Shown: one piece after another, positions 32,911 to 43,800 of the stretch
Layout: every line of letters begins with the position of its first letter
Numbering within the stretch: the first letter of the stretch is position 1
NCBI GenBank assembly: GCA_043228905.1
Contig: JBHGNT010000001.1
Location: 16,740,001-16,804,000, forward strand
Reading direction: 5' to 3'
Source: Azolla caroliniana
Lineage: Eukaryota > Polypodiophyta
Length of the DNA: 64,000 bases
Notes under the pieces: generated by a model
The model's input: the letters and a program-made list of their open reading frames with translations, nothing else
What the model was told of the DNA's origin: nothing
The model's database searches: none
Position numbers and translations under genes: made by a program

Positions 32911-33326
32911 TTTACATACTAATGTTTCTTTGTTTTTCATTTGTCTTTTGATTGATGCTAATCGATCGATGTGTGGTCGGCCTTGATCCAGACAACGATC
33001 AACAAAGAACTTCGGTAACTCTTTCCATAATTTTTCTTTCTATTCTCTCTTCTCCCATCTAATCATGTGTTTAGTTTATATGTAATTTTTTTCATTAAGT
33101 CAATGATGTTGTAGTGGTCTTTAATTGATTATCTAAAACGTTTACATATGTGCACGAGGTCAATACCTCGTTTGACATATTAATAATATGTGATGAGTGA
33201 CGTATGCGTACGAGGTTAATACCTCAATTACGTATTACGTTCACGAACATATGTTACGTTTGCGTATGAGTTGTTGATTTGTTGTAAACGATATGCGGTT
33301 GGTCTCGTATGCGTAAGAGGTCTAGC
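32911..33326 (+). other. A/T-rich leader with short hairpins
   Basis: No coding frame is supported. Two copies of a GAGGT-AATA-ACCTC palindrome occur near 33157-33171 and 33212-33226, each preceded by a GCACGAG or GTACGAG core. Probably the leader of the element whose LTR precedes it, cut where C2 gag begins. Confidence 0.4.
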
Positions 33327-35097
33327 TTGGGAGCAAGTGGCAAGTCATGTGTTGTACTGCCTTGCATCATGTGTCCGTGGTCACATGCTCGACTACATCT
33401 AAGAGGCCAAAACGCCGAAGGAGGCGTGGGGGAACCTCAAGAAGATTTTCGCGGCCACATGACCGCAAGAAAGCTTCAACTCTGTCAAGAGTTGAACGGT
33501 ATACAATAGAGGGACATGTCAATCAGCAGCTACACCTTGACGATCAAGGAGTTGTGCGATGCCCTTGGGTCGATCAATGGCAACATTGATGACGATGAAA
33601 TGGTGTAGATTTGCCTCGGAGGCCTAGCACCTCAGTTAGGATCCATTCAGTCGGCAGTCCTCGCGAGGGAGAATCCTCCCTCCTTCGATCTCCAGTAGAT
33701 GTTGTTGGTTGAGGAGAAACATATTTGAACAAGAAGCAATGCGCAAGAAGGACAAATGCTCTATTCGAACTTCGATGGAGGAAGAGGACAAGGTCGTGGA
33801 AGAAGAAGCCAATTTGGCCAAGGCCGACACAATCAAGAGAAACCCCGAGAACATAACTTCAATGACCGAGAAGACATTTTGAACGCGTGCGGCGGAGCAT
33901 TCGGAAGAAGGGGGAGTATTCAAGTCAGACCCAACTGACAAAACAAAACCGCACAGTGCGGATACTCTGGAAAATTAGACCACTATGAGGCAGAGCATCG
34001 GAAAAAGAAGAGTGAGTCGGCCTCCACAAGCTGATGATTCACAAACTACGCCTCCGACTACGACAATTGTGGCGGAATGTTTGTGATGAAGCATAGAGAG
34101 AACTAGATGACAACCACCAATCCGACCAACACCTCTAAACCAAAAGATGTATGGTTTGTCAATTTGGGTACATCCAACCATATGACATCCCACAAGGATT
34201 GGTTCAAGGAGCTATGAAAGCCTTAACGACCTGGCTATGTGGAAACTGGGGATGACACAATTCACCCCATTCAGCATGTCGGCAATGTCCCATTTGGGGA
34301 AGAAGGCAACCAAACCTACATCAAGAACGTTCTGCATGTTCCTACGATAACAAAGAACTTGGTCTCAATTGGCCAGATAGTCAAACAAGGGATGCAAGTC
34401 CGATTCAACAATGGAGGATGCTTCATCGAAAAAGAAGGCCGACTTATCGCTCGCGGTCGGAGAGAAGGTCGAATGTTCATCCTTGACTTCCACGAGATGA
34501 ACTCGGCAAATGTATGCTAAGGGCTAGAGAGCCAACGCCGACATAGAGCTATGGCACAAGAGGATAGGCCACATCAACCAACAAAAGCTCAAGGAATGCA
34601 GTCGAAAGGAGTCGTCATCAGACTCCTGACCCTCACCAAAAAGGAAATTGCATGCGTGTGCAAAGATTGCTAATTCGGCAAACAACGCAAACGGATGTAA
34701 TACATTCATATGTATGCGGACCAGCCCAAACGGAAACATTTGGTGGTTGCTGATATTACGTAATGTTCATCAACGACTTCTTAAGAGATACACGGATCTA
34801 CCCTATGTGGCAGAAGAGTGAAGTGTTCAGACACTTCCAAAAGTTCAAACACGAAGTCGAAAGAGACAACAAGTCAGCATGTCTAATGCCTTCAATCAAA
34901 TGACGGTCGACGCCCTTACAACATACCTTTGACAAGAAGGAATTCGGCTGGAGTTTACATGTCGACACACACCTCAACAGAATGGAGTAGCCGAACACAA
35001 GAACCGGCACATACTTGAGGTGGCAAGGGCAATGATGAACAAGAAACATCTGCCAAAATCATATTGGGCTGAAGCGGCAAATACGAGCGCCTATCTG
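33327..35097 (+). pseudogene. C2 copia gag to integrase, left half
   Basis: Begins inside gag (SHVLYCLA-like), continues DMSISSYTLTIKELCDALGS, then EMV, an amber stop at 33606-33608, ICLGGLAPQ. A GRGQGRGRRSQFGQGR basic region and a ruined CCHC (CGYSGK) follow. Protease active site is lost. The integrase part (VLHVPTITKNLVSIGQIV near 34340) is heavily mutated. It ends at 35097 at the insertion point of the G2 element and resumes at 49891. Confidence 0.85.
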
Positions 35098-35455
35098 TGT
35101 TGGCCGGTCAGAAGAGCAAGGACAAGTGGGAAGGCGGAGTCGGATCGGATAATAGGAAGTAAATAATAGTAGAATTATTATTCGGAGGGACGGATCCGGT
35201 ACAGTTGTACCGATCCGGATCCGGACCGATTCGGATGTCGGTTGCCTATAAAAGGATCCGATGATTTTGTAAAGGGTTTGACGGAAGTAATACAATAGTA
35301 ATTATTGCGTGTTTATCTGTATCTCGTATTGTTTACCGTCTGTGCTTAATTGTAATCATCTTACGCGTGTAACCTAGCATCCAATCCTTACCACCCCTTT
35401 GGAGAAGTGTTGGATAGACACCTGTGTTGAGGCTAGTCCGGCCAGGCAGACAACA
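35098..35455 (+). repeat. 5' LTR of plus-strand G2
   Basis: TGTTGGCCGG to AGGCAGACAACA, with TATA CTATAAAAGG near 35249. Lacks 32 bp present in the 3' LTR. Followed by TTTTGGCGACCACGATTCC at about 35459, a likely primer site (TGGCGACCACGA). Confidence 0.9.
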
Positions 35456-35502
35456 CCATTTTGGCGACCACGATTCCTGCAAAGTGCAGAGGACAACCGG
35501 GG

Positions 35503-38471
35503 GATGGATGTCTAGACCAAACGACGACCACATCACCGAACGAGGGAGACGATACACCAAACGCGAGCAACGATGGGAAGCCCTGCAGCAAGCCATCGAC
35601 GAGATCCGGCGGGATCGGTCATTCTCCAAAACTCTTCGGAGAGTCGCAGAAGAAGCACTGTAGTTCCGGGTTCTGCAAATCCCCGACGAAGGCAATAGCA
35701 TAACAAGCCTGCAAGAGGCGGAAACGATACTGCAGACGCTCGTCGGGGGCGACGGGGACTCGGAAGCATTCGCAACACTTGAGGCGGAGTCGGAAAGCGA
35801 CGGAAGCGTTGCGTCCCGGTATAAAAGCAGCCACGACACACCAAACGACCGGGAGGACGAGGGGTCGGAAGACTCAGTAACACCGGCGCCAGAGGAAGAA
35901 ATAACCCTGGAATTCGGTGACCGGAAATCGCCGAGGGAGGCTGACCGGATACCGACAACAACCGCGAAGGAACCGAAGGAGCGGATACCGACAACACCCG
36001 CGGAGGAACCAAAGGACCGGACACCGGCAACACCCGCAGAGGAACCAAAGGTTCTCACACCAACGCCAACAGCGGACAGAGAGTGGAGGAAGCAGGAGAG
36101 TTAGTTGGACGACACGATGCCGTACCCATACCCAAAGTACTGGGATGAGGCCGACGCGGAGGCACACGTGTACGCATTCCTCCAAACATGGGAAGCCAAC
36201 CATGTCTCCCAAAGACTGACGGAGCCCGAAGCCGAACGATCCAAAGTCGCCGAATTCGGCATAACCTTAGAAGGACCGGCAGCCCGATGGCACGCAAAGC
36301 ACTTACCGGGCAGCTTTGCCACATTCGATGCCTTGAAGACCAGATTCCTCAGGCTTTTTCACAGACAATTTGAGCAAAGGGAATTGGTCGGGCAGTTCTA
36401 CACCACCCGACAGGAAGAGAACGAGACTGTGCCACAATTCATCATTCGGTTTCAGACCCTGCACAGCCAACTGACAAGAGCACCACCCGAAGACGAAGCC
36501 AAAGCAGTCTTTTTGGCCGCACTGAAAGAGCCACTTCGAACAATGTGCGGAGTCCTTGATTTCCAAACCAGCACAATGGACCAAGTTATTGATCGGGTTT
36601 TAGAAATGGACAAGACTAGCCCCTTTTTGTCAATGGGGATGTTACACCGGGCACTCCTGAAGGAGGAAGACCTGAGGTTCCGACAGGCCTTACAATGTAC
36701 AACATGCCTAAATTCAGGGCACTCAACAGTAGACTGCACCCTGCGGACACAATGTATGATCTGCAACTCTCGAGCCCATACAACGAACCGATGCGAATAT
36801 AACCTGTTAAATCGGCAGGCAGCACCGGTTCGACACATAGAACCACGCAATCAGAACCCGGACGAGGATCGATTCCGGAGAGACGACCGCTACCAACGCG
36901 AACGCGGTAACAGATACGCTGATAGAAGACGCAATAACTATGACCGAGAGGAGAGACGCAGAGATAGCTACCCCCGGGACCGGTACGACCGAGACGAATC
37001 CCCGAAATACGAACGATGCAGAGAAGAGAGGCGACAAGGGAACCGAAATTTCCGACGGAATCAGAAGCGTGGATTTTTCCGAAGAGAGGAACGTCGGGAG
37101 GCAGCGAGGAATGACAACCCGGTATCGGTACCGGATAACCGAAAAACCGAAGACGACCGCCAGAGCATACCCACCCTCCAAACCGGGGACAAAGGAGAAA
37201 CGAGCAACAGTCACAAGGTGTACTGTTATTACTGCCGTAAGGAAGGCCACTATAGTAACCAATGCCCAAGCAAAACCAATGACAAGCAGCCGGAAGTCAA
37301 CATGGTTACAGCCGAAATAACAGAAGTACAGCAGGTCACAACCCGGTCAAAGGGAAAGACCGCCGAGTGGGAAGCCCAAGAGGCAATCAGAAAACAAGCG
37401 GCACAATGGATCAAGCACGCCAATGAACAGAATGCGGCAGAAGTAAGAGACCAAAATATGCCAAAAGACGAAGAAATCATACAGCCAGGAGAAAACCCGA
37501 CGTGGCAAGCGCTACAGGACTGTCAAATCGTGCTGCCGTTAGCACGACTACTACAGTTGGTGCCACAGTTTACGGCAGACTTACAGGCATCCGTGAGCAA
37601 ACCGAAGCCGACGCCAGCACCGGCATTCTTCTCCAACCCGGAGGAAGGACCAGCGGTGGTCGATACAAGTAGCCCGGCGATCACGGCAATCGTGAAAGGA
37701 AAGGAAATTGCTGGAACGATTATTGACGGAGGCTCCGGGGTAAATGTCATCAGCCAACAGACATGCAACGACCTGGGCATTCGGGAATGGGAACCATGCC
37801 CCTTCTGGTTACGCATGGCGGATACCAGCTCAGTCCGACCGACCGGGCTTATCCGGGATTTGGAAGTAACGATCGGAGGCCACATATTCCGGATATCGGC
37901 CGTGGTGCTGCAGCTGAATGTACAAGGCGCATACCCCCTACTGCTAGGACGACCATGGCTGCGAATGACGCATATCAAGCAGAGCTGGCAAAAGAACATG
38001 ATCACATTCCTGCGAGGGAAAACAAAGGTACGAGTAACGACGCAACCACGGGTGATCACCAGTAAGGAAGCAACTCCATTGTATGCGGAAAGCATTAACA
38101 TGTTGGAGGGATTACTGGACGAGGAAGTCGAGCGGTACCTTGAGGAACACCCACGAATCGTCCCACTATTTGAGGTGGATATCACGGCGGCAGTAGAACC
38201 GTACATTACGACGCCGGATGAACCGGACCAAGCGGCGATCCAAGAACTGCGACAAGCGCAGGAATCCCTAGAGAGGGAAATGACGATATCCCAGAGGGTA
38301 AAAGCATCCCAACTAGAGGAGGTGGACCTCGGCACAGCAGACAAGCCCCGACTGGTAAATGTTGCAAAGGAGTTGCCGAAGGAAGAAAAGAAGGCAATGG
38401 TAGCATTATTAACAGACTTCAAGGATGTGTTCGCGTGGTCGTACGAAGACATGCGAGGGTTGGACCCCTAG
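35503..38471 (+). pseudogene. G2 gag and protease
   Basis: One continuous frame broken only by TAG codons at 35661, 36102 and 38469. N-terminal part is charged, with repeats of PAEEPK. From 36117 the capsid follows (PYPKYWDEADAEAHVYAFLQ, GPAARWHAKHLPGSF, FLRLFHRQFEQREL), then CCHC knuckles at about 36696-36737 (CTTCLNSGHSTVDC), 36753-36794 (CMICNSRAHTTNRC) and 37223-37267 (CYYCRKEGHYSNQC), separated by an Arg/Asp-rich stretch. Protease is at about 37720 (IIDGGSGVNVIS, a DGG in place of DTG), with LLLGRPWLR downstream. Three knuckles are more than most plant gypsy gags have. Confidence 0.88.
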
Positions 38472-40134
38472 CTCTATCAGCACCAAATTCACCTAAGTAC
38501 GGACGCGAAACCGATCGCTCAACGCAGGTACCGGATGAATCCGAATTATGCGGCGAAGGTGAAGGAGGAAATTGATAAGCTCCTCCGGGTCGGATTTATC
38601 CGACCGGTCAAGCAGGCAACCTGGCTGAGTCCGATAGTGGTGGTCCCGAAAAAGAACGGCAAAATCCGGGTATGCGTGGACTACCGAAAACTAAATGCCG
38701 CAACAGTGACCGATCCGTTTCCACTACCATTTACAGACGGGGTGTTAGATGCTGTAGCCGGCCACGAAGTTTACAGCTTCCTGGATGGATTTAGCGGTTA
38801 CAACCAAATACGAATGAACCTGGCCGACCAGGAGAAGACAGCGTTCGTAACGGAATGGGGAGTGTTCGTCGCGGTCGTGATGATGTTCGGACTAAAGACG
38901 GCTCCAGCGACCTTTCAAAGGATAATAATGGAAATTTTCGGGGAATATATCCCCGGTTTTATGCAGGTCTTCCTTGACGATTTCGCGGTCTACAGCCAGC
39001 ACGGAGAGCATCTCGAGCACCTCCGGCTGTGCTTGGAGAAGTGCCGCGAGTACCGATTGAGCCTGAACCCGGCCAAGTGCGTCTTTGGAGTGGCAAGCGG
39101 CAACTTACTAGGGCACGTGGTAAGGAAGGAATCGCGGTAGATCCGGATAAAGTCAAGGCGATTCTCGAGGCACCAGCACCAAATAACGCAAAGGCTTTAA
39201 GCCGGTTCCTGGGCCAAATAAGGTGGCATAGCCGGATGATACGGCACCTCGCAGACTTCGCTACACCGTTACATACCGCCGTACATAGGGTACCCTTCCT
39301 ATGGGCGGAGACGGAGGAGGAAGCCTACCAAGCGTTGAAGGTTATGCTGTCGCAAGCTCCGGTGGTGCAACCGCCGGATTGGAGTAAAAGCTTTCACGTC
39401 TTCGTCGACGCGTCGGACGTAGCAATCGGCAGCGTTCTGATGCAACTCACGGAGCCGAAATGGTACCGACCGGTGTACTACGCAAGCCGGAAACTCTCAA
39501 AAGCCGAACGGAATTACTCTACGACGGAACACAAGGCATTGGGAATGGTGTATAGTGTCACAAAGTACAGGCACTATCTGCTCGGAAGGAAGTTTTCCTT
39601 CCATGTCGACCATTCGGCACTACTCTACCTGGTCTCGAAGGCATCCCTGACGGGAAAAATTGCACGATGGACACTGCTGTTACAAGAATTTGAATTCGAC
39701 ATTTTCCACCGACCCGGGGCGCAGCATGCGGTAGCAGACTACCTAAGCAGACTCGAATCCAGAGAAGCAGGGGACGGCGTCCAGGATGAGTTTCCCGACG
39801 CCGAGTTGTTCCGGATCACGACGAAACCGGCAACGGATGCAACGGTAGCCGATGAAGACATGTGGCTAACTGAGATGCATCAGTTCCTGAGCACCGGAGT
39901 TCCCCCGGAGAACATGGACCGCGATGAAAGGAAAAGGGTAGCAGTAAGAAGCAGACATTTCTGCTTGGTTGGAGACACCCTCTATCACAAGGGGGCAGAT
40001 GGCATCTGGAGACGAGCAGTGCAGAGCGATGAGAAGGATCTAATCCTCAGGGAAGCCCACTGTGGAATTGCCGGCGGGCATTATGCCGGTGACGCAACCA
40101 CTCGGAAAAAATATGGCAGAGCGGACTGTGGTGG
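38472..40134 (+). pseudogene. G2 reverse transcriptase and RNase H
   Basis: RT: GFIRPVKQATWLSPIVVVPK, IRVCVDYRKLN, FLDGFSGYNQIRM, catalytic FLDDFAVY near 38980. A frameshift near 39120-39130 moves to the frame of 39029-40180, which carries the RT end (ALSRFLGQIRWHSRMI), RNase H (VFVDASDVAIGSV, STTEHKALGMVYS, HVDHSALLYL, ADYLSRLES) and the integrase zinc start (YHKGADGIWRR, HCGIAGGHYAG). An extra A in the run at about 40107-40112 shifts frame again before the C1 insertion at 40135. Confidence 0.9.
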
Positions 40135-40778
40135 TGTTGGGATTTCGGTCCCTCCGGATGGGATGTCCGGAGATGAATGACGGCAAGCCCGGTTGCGGTT
40201 ACGGAACCGGATGATGAAGAGTACCCGGCATGAAGCCGGATGAAGAGTACCCGGATACGGATCCGGATGATGAAGACCCCGGTTACGGAGCCGGATGACG
40301 AATGTACCCGGAGAGAGATCCGGATGCGGGGACATATTTGTGAATATGTTTGCCAAGGGCCCTTGAGGCTATATTTGTAAATAGCCCGAAAGTCATATGT
40401 GTATAAGTATGACTTAGGGCAAACAGTTTTATGTTGTTGTTGCTCATTTTTCTGTTTTCCACTGAGAGGAAGCGAAGTGAGAGAAGCCGAGAGAGAGTGA
40501 GCGAGAAAGAGGAAGGAAGAGGTCGACGCCTCTGTGTAATACCGCCGCCTGTGGCGAGGACAGCGAGCTCAAGGTCGTCGCCTTGCAGCTCGCCATTGTA
40601 CATTCCCCGCGTATAGTGATAGTTGGAGTCTTGCACTCCCGTGGTTTTTCCCATTTAGGGTTTTCCACGTAAAACATCCAGTGTACCCTTCTCTTTATTG
40701 TTTTCGTGCATTCTTGTATTTCCCGTTTTCGGTGAGTAGATCCTATTCCTCGGTTGTGGCCGAGCGCTGTTTACAACA
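40135..40778 (+). repeat. 5' LTR of young C1 copia
   Basis: TGTTGGGATTTCGG to GTTTACAACA. The first 200 bases hold a CCGGATGA/GTACCCGG repeat cluster. Several TAT-rich stretches near 40380 may serve as promoter. The final third contains the pairing arms GCGAGCTCAAGG and CCTTGCAGCTCGC, a possible RNA hairpin. Confidence 0.95.
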
Positions 40779-40781
40779 AAG

Positions 40782-40795
40782 TGGTATCAGAGCGA
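40782..40795 (+). promoter_or_regulatory. tRNA-iMet primer site of young C1
   Basis: TGGTATCAGAGCGA begins three bases after the LTR end. It is complementary to the 3' end of initiator Met tRNA, the usual copia primer. Confidence 0.93.
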
Positions 40796-40809
40796 GGTTA
40801 ACACAGAAA

Positions 40810-43800
40810 ATGGAAGGCGGCGGTAGTGGGCCTCCGGGCATGATGGTGTTGAACTCACAGAACTACGCCGACTGGAAGATAAAGATGGAAGACCTTCTCA
40901 TCGTCCGAGACCTGTACGAACCGATCGACAATGCCGAGATACCCAAGGGGGTAATAGAGTCGGAGTGGAAGCTCCTGAACCGGAAAGCCGTAGCGACGAT
41001 CCGGCAATATGTCGATGTAAGTGTTCTGCAACATGTCGCGAACGATACGAACGCCTATGAGATGTGGCGGAAGCTGTCGGGCCTCTACGAGAGGAAGAAT
41101 GCGTTGAACCGGACCTCCCTGATGAGGAAGATAGTGAACCTCAAGTACCGGGACGGCGAGAGTATGGTGGAACACGTAAGCACGTTCATGGGATTCGTGA
41201 ACCAGCTTGCGGCGATCAAGTTCCCGTTGGAGGATGCAATGCAAGCCATCATCCTGATGTGTACATTGCCGGAAAGCTGGGAGAACTTGGTGGTGACTCT
41301 CAGCACCTCCTGCACCGAAGAAAACTTGTCCCTACAAACGGTAAAGACAAGTATTTTGAACGAAGAAGCGCGTCGGAGAGATAAAGAACCGGCCTCCGAT
41401 CCGAAGATGCTGCTTACCGAATCGGATCGGGGAAGACAACGGAACCGGAGTCCGCAAAGACGGGAGAAGTCGGGGACCCGGTCGCAGTCAAGAGGAAGGC
41501 CCACATGCTTCCACTGTGGGAAGCCGGGGCACTTCCGGAAGAATTGTCGGCATTACCGAAAAGACAACGGAGCCGACGACACCGATTCGAAGAAGTCACC
41601 GGAGCGAAACGGCGCATACCGGGGAGCCACGGACCGGAGAGGTCCGGATCGGCGAGGGCAGGACCGGAAAGGAACGACGGCACTCGCGGCAAGTGAAGAA
41701 GAGATAATGCTCATTACCGAAGAGAGGGAGCTGAACCTTGCCGGTGAAGAGATGACCTGGGTGGTCGATTCCGGAGCGTCGTTCCACCTGACCCCGGAGA
41801 AGAAATACTTCTCATCCTACACAGCCGGTGAGCACGGCTGTGTCCGGATGGGAAATGAAGGTACATGCCGGATTGCCGGCATAGGAGACGTGTGGCTGAC
41901 GACACCAACCGGATGCAAGATGCTGCTGAAGGACGTCCGACACGTTCCGGAGGTTCGATTGAACCTGATTTCGGCCGGGAGGCTAGACGATGAAGGCTAC
42001 ACGGGTAGCATCCGGAACGGTGTCATGAAGTTCAGCAAAGGGAGCCTGATAGTGGCTCGGGCCCGGAAGGTCAACACACTGTACCTGATGAATTCCCGGC
42101 TATGTCCTGAGGAGCTGAACGTGGCAGCTGACACTGCCGGTGAGCTATGGCACAAGAGACTGTGCCACATGAGCGAGAAGGGGATGAAGAGGCTTGCCGA
42201 AGACAACCTGATACCGGTAAAGCATTTACACTTGGGGAAGTGTACCGACTGTCTGGCCGGTAAGCAAAACCGGACCTCCTTCCACTCAAGGCCACCGACG
42301 AGACGTAGCGCACCATTGGAGTTGGTGCACACTGACGTGTGTCAAGTAGAAACGAAGTCACATGGCGGAGCCCAGTACTTCGTGACATTCATTGATGACC
42401 ACAGCCGGAAGCTGTGGATGGCACCGTTGAAGACAAAGGACCAAGTGTTGTGCGTCTTCAAAGAACTCCACGCGAGAGTGGAAAGAGAATCCGGCAAGAA
42501 GCTGAAAGCGATACGAGCGGATAACGGAGGGGAATACCGGGGGCAGTTCGAGGAGTACTGTCGCTCGAAGGGAATCCGGCTCGAGTTTACTGCGCCGAAG
42601 ACGCCGGAACTGAACGGGCTGGCCGAGAGGATGAACCGGACCATAATGGAGAGGGTCCGGAGTATGCTGGCGCATGCGAAATTACCCAAGGGGTTTTGGG
42701 CTGAGGCAATGTCGACGGCGACGTATGTGATAAATAGATCACCCTCAGTACCTTTGGACGGAGACACGCCGCAGAAAGTGTGGACTGGTAAGGAAGTGTC
42801 CTACCGGCATCTGAAGGTGTTCGGATGTCTCGCGTATGTGCATGTGGCAAAGGACCGGAGAGGAAAGCTAGATCCAAAGACCCGGCCATGCATATTCCTC
42901 GGTTACGGCGACGACGAGTTCGGCTACCGAGTATGGGACCCGGTCGACAAGAAGATGTTCAGGAGTCGAGATATCATCTTCATGGAGGACAAGACGCTCG
43001 CCGACTGGGAGTCGGAGAAGAAGATGAAGAGCTCCAAGTCGACCGGTGAGAATCAACTCTACGAGGAGCAGTCCCGACCGGCAAGGGACCGGTTAGCACT
43101 CGAGGATCCGGCCGAAGACGGTGAAGAAACAGAACCGGCCGAGGAAGATGAAACTGATACCGGAACCGGCCCCGATCCCGAAACGGATTCGGATGAAGAG
43201 GAAACGGAGGAGCCGGTTACCGAAGCTCCGGAACGGAGATATCCTCTAAGAGAGAGAAGGGCCCCTCGGAGATTTCCGGAACCAGAGCACGTGCTGCTAA
43301 CCGACGAGGGGGAGCCGGAGAGTTTTGAAGAAGCAAAGCTTGACACCCATAGCCGCAGGTGGTTAAGTGCCATGCAGGAGGAGATGGATTCCCTGCATGA
43401 GAACCACACATATGAACTTGTGGAGTTGCCGAAAGGAAAGCGGGCACTTCGAAACAAGTGGGTGTTCAAGCTGAAACCAGGAGATGCCGAAAACCCCCCG
43501 AGATACAAAGCCAGGATCGTGGTGAAGGGGTTCCAGCAGAAGAAGGGCGTCGACTTCGACGAGATATTTGCCCCGGTAGTGAAGATGACCTCCATCCGGA
43601 CGGTGCTGAGCATAGCGGCAAGTATGGACCTCGAGGTAGAACAGATGGACGTGAAGACGGCATTCCTTCACGGTGACCTCGAAGAAGAGATCTACATGCA
43701 GCAACCGGAAGGATTCGAGAAGAAAAGGAAGGAGCACCTGGTATGCCGGTTGAAGAAGAGCCTTTACGGACTGAAGCAGGCTCCCCGGCAATGGTACCGG

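Noticed and set aside
37523-38452. 309-codon minus-strand frame inside G2 gag-pol
   Set aside because: Shadow of the long gag-protease frame; Ser-rich, no recognisable domain.
40283-40654. 123-codon minus-strand frame in each young C1 LTR
   Set aside because: Occurs in both LTRs only because they are near-identical; no conserved protein.
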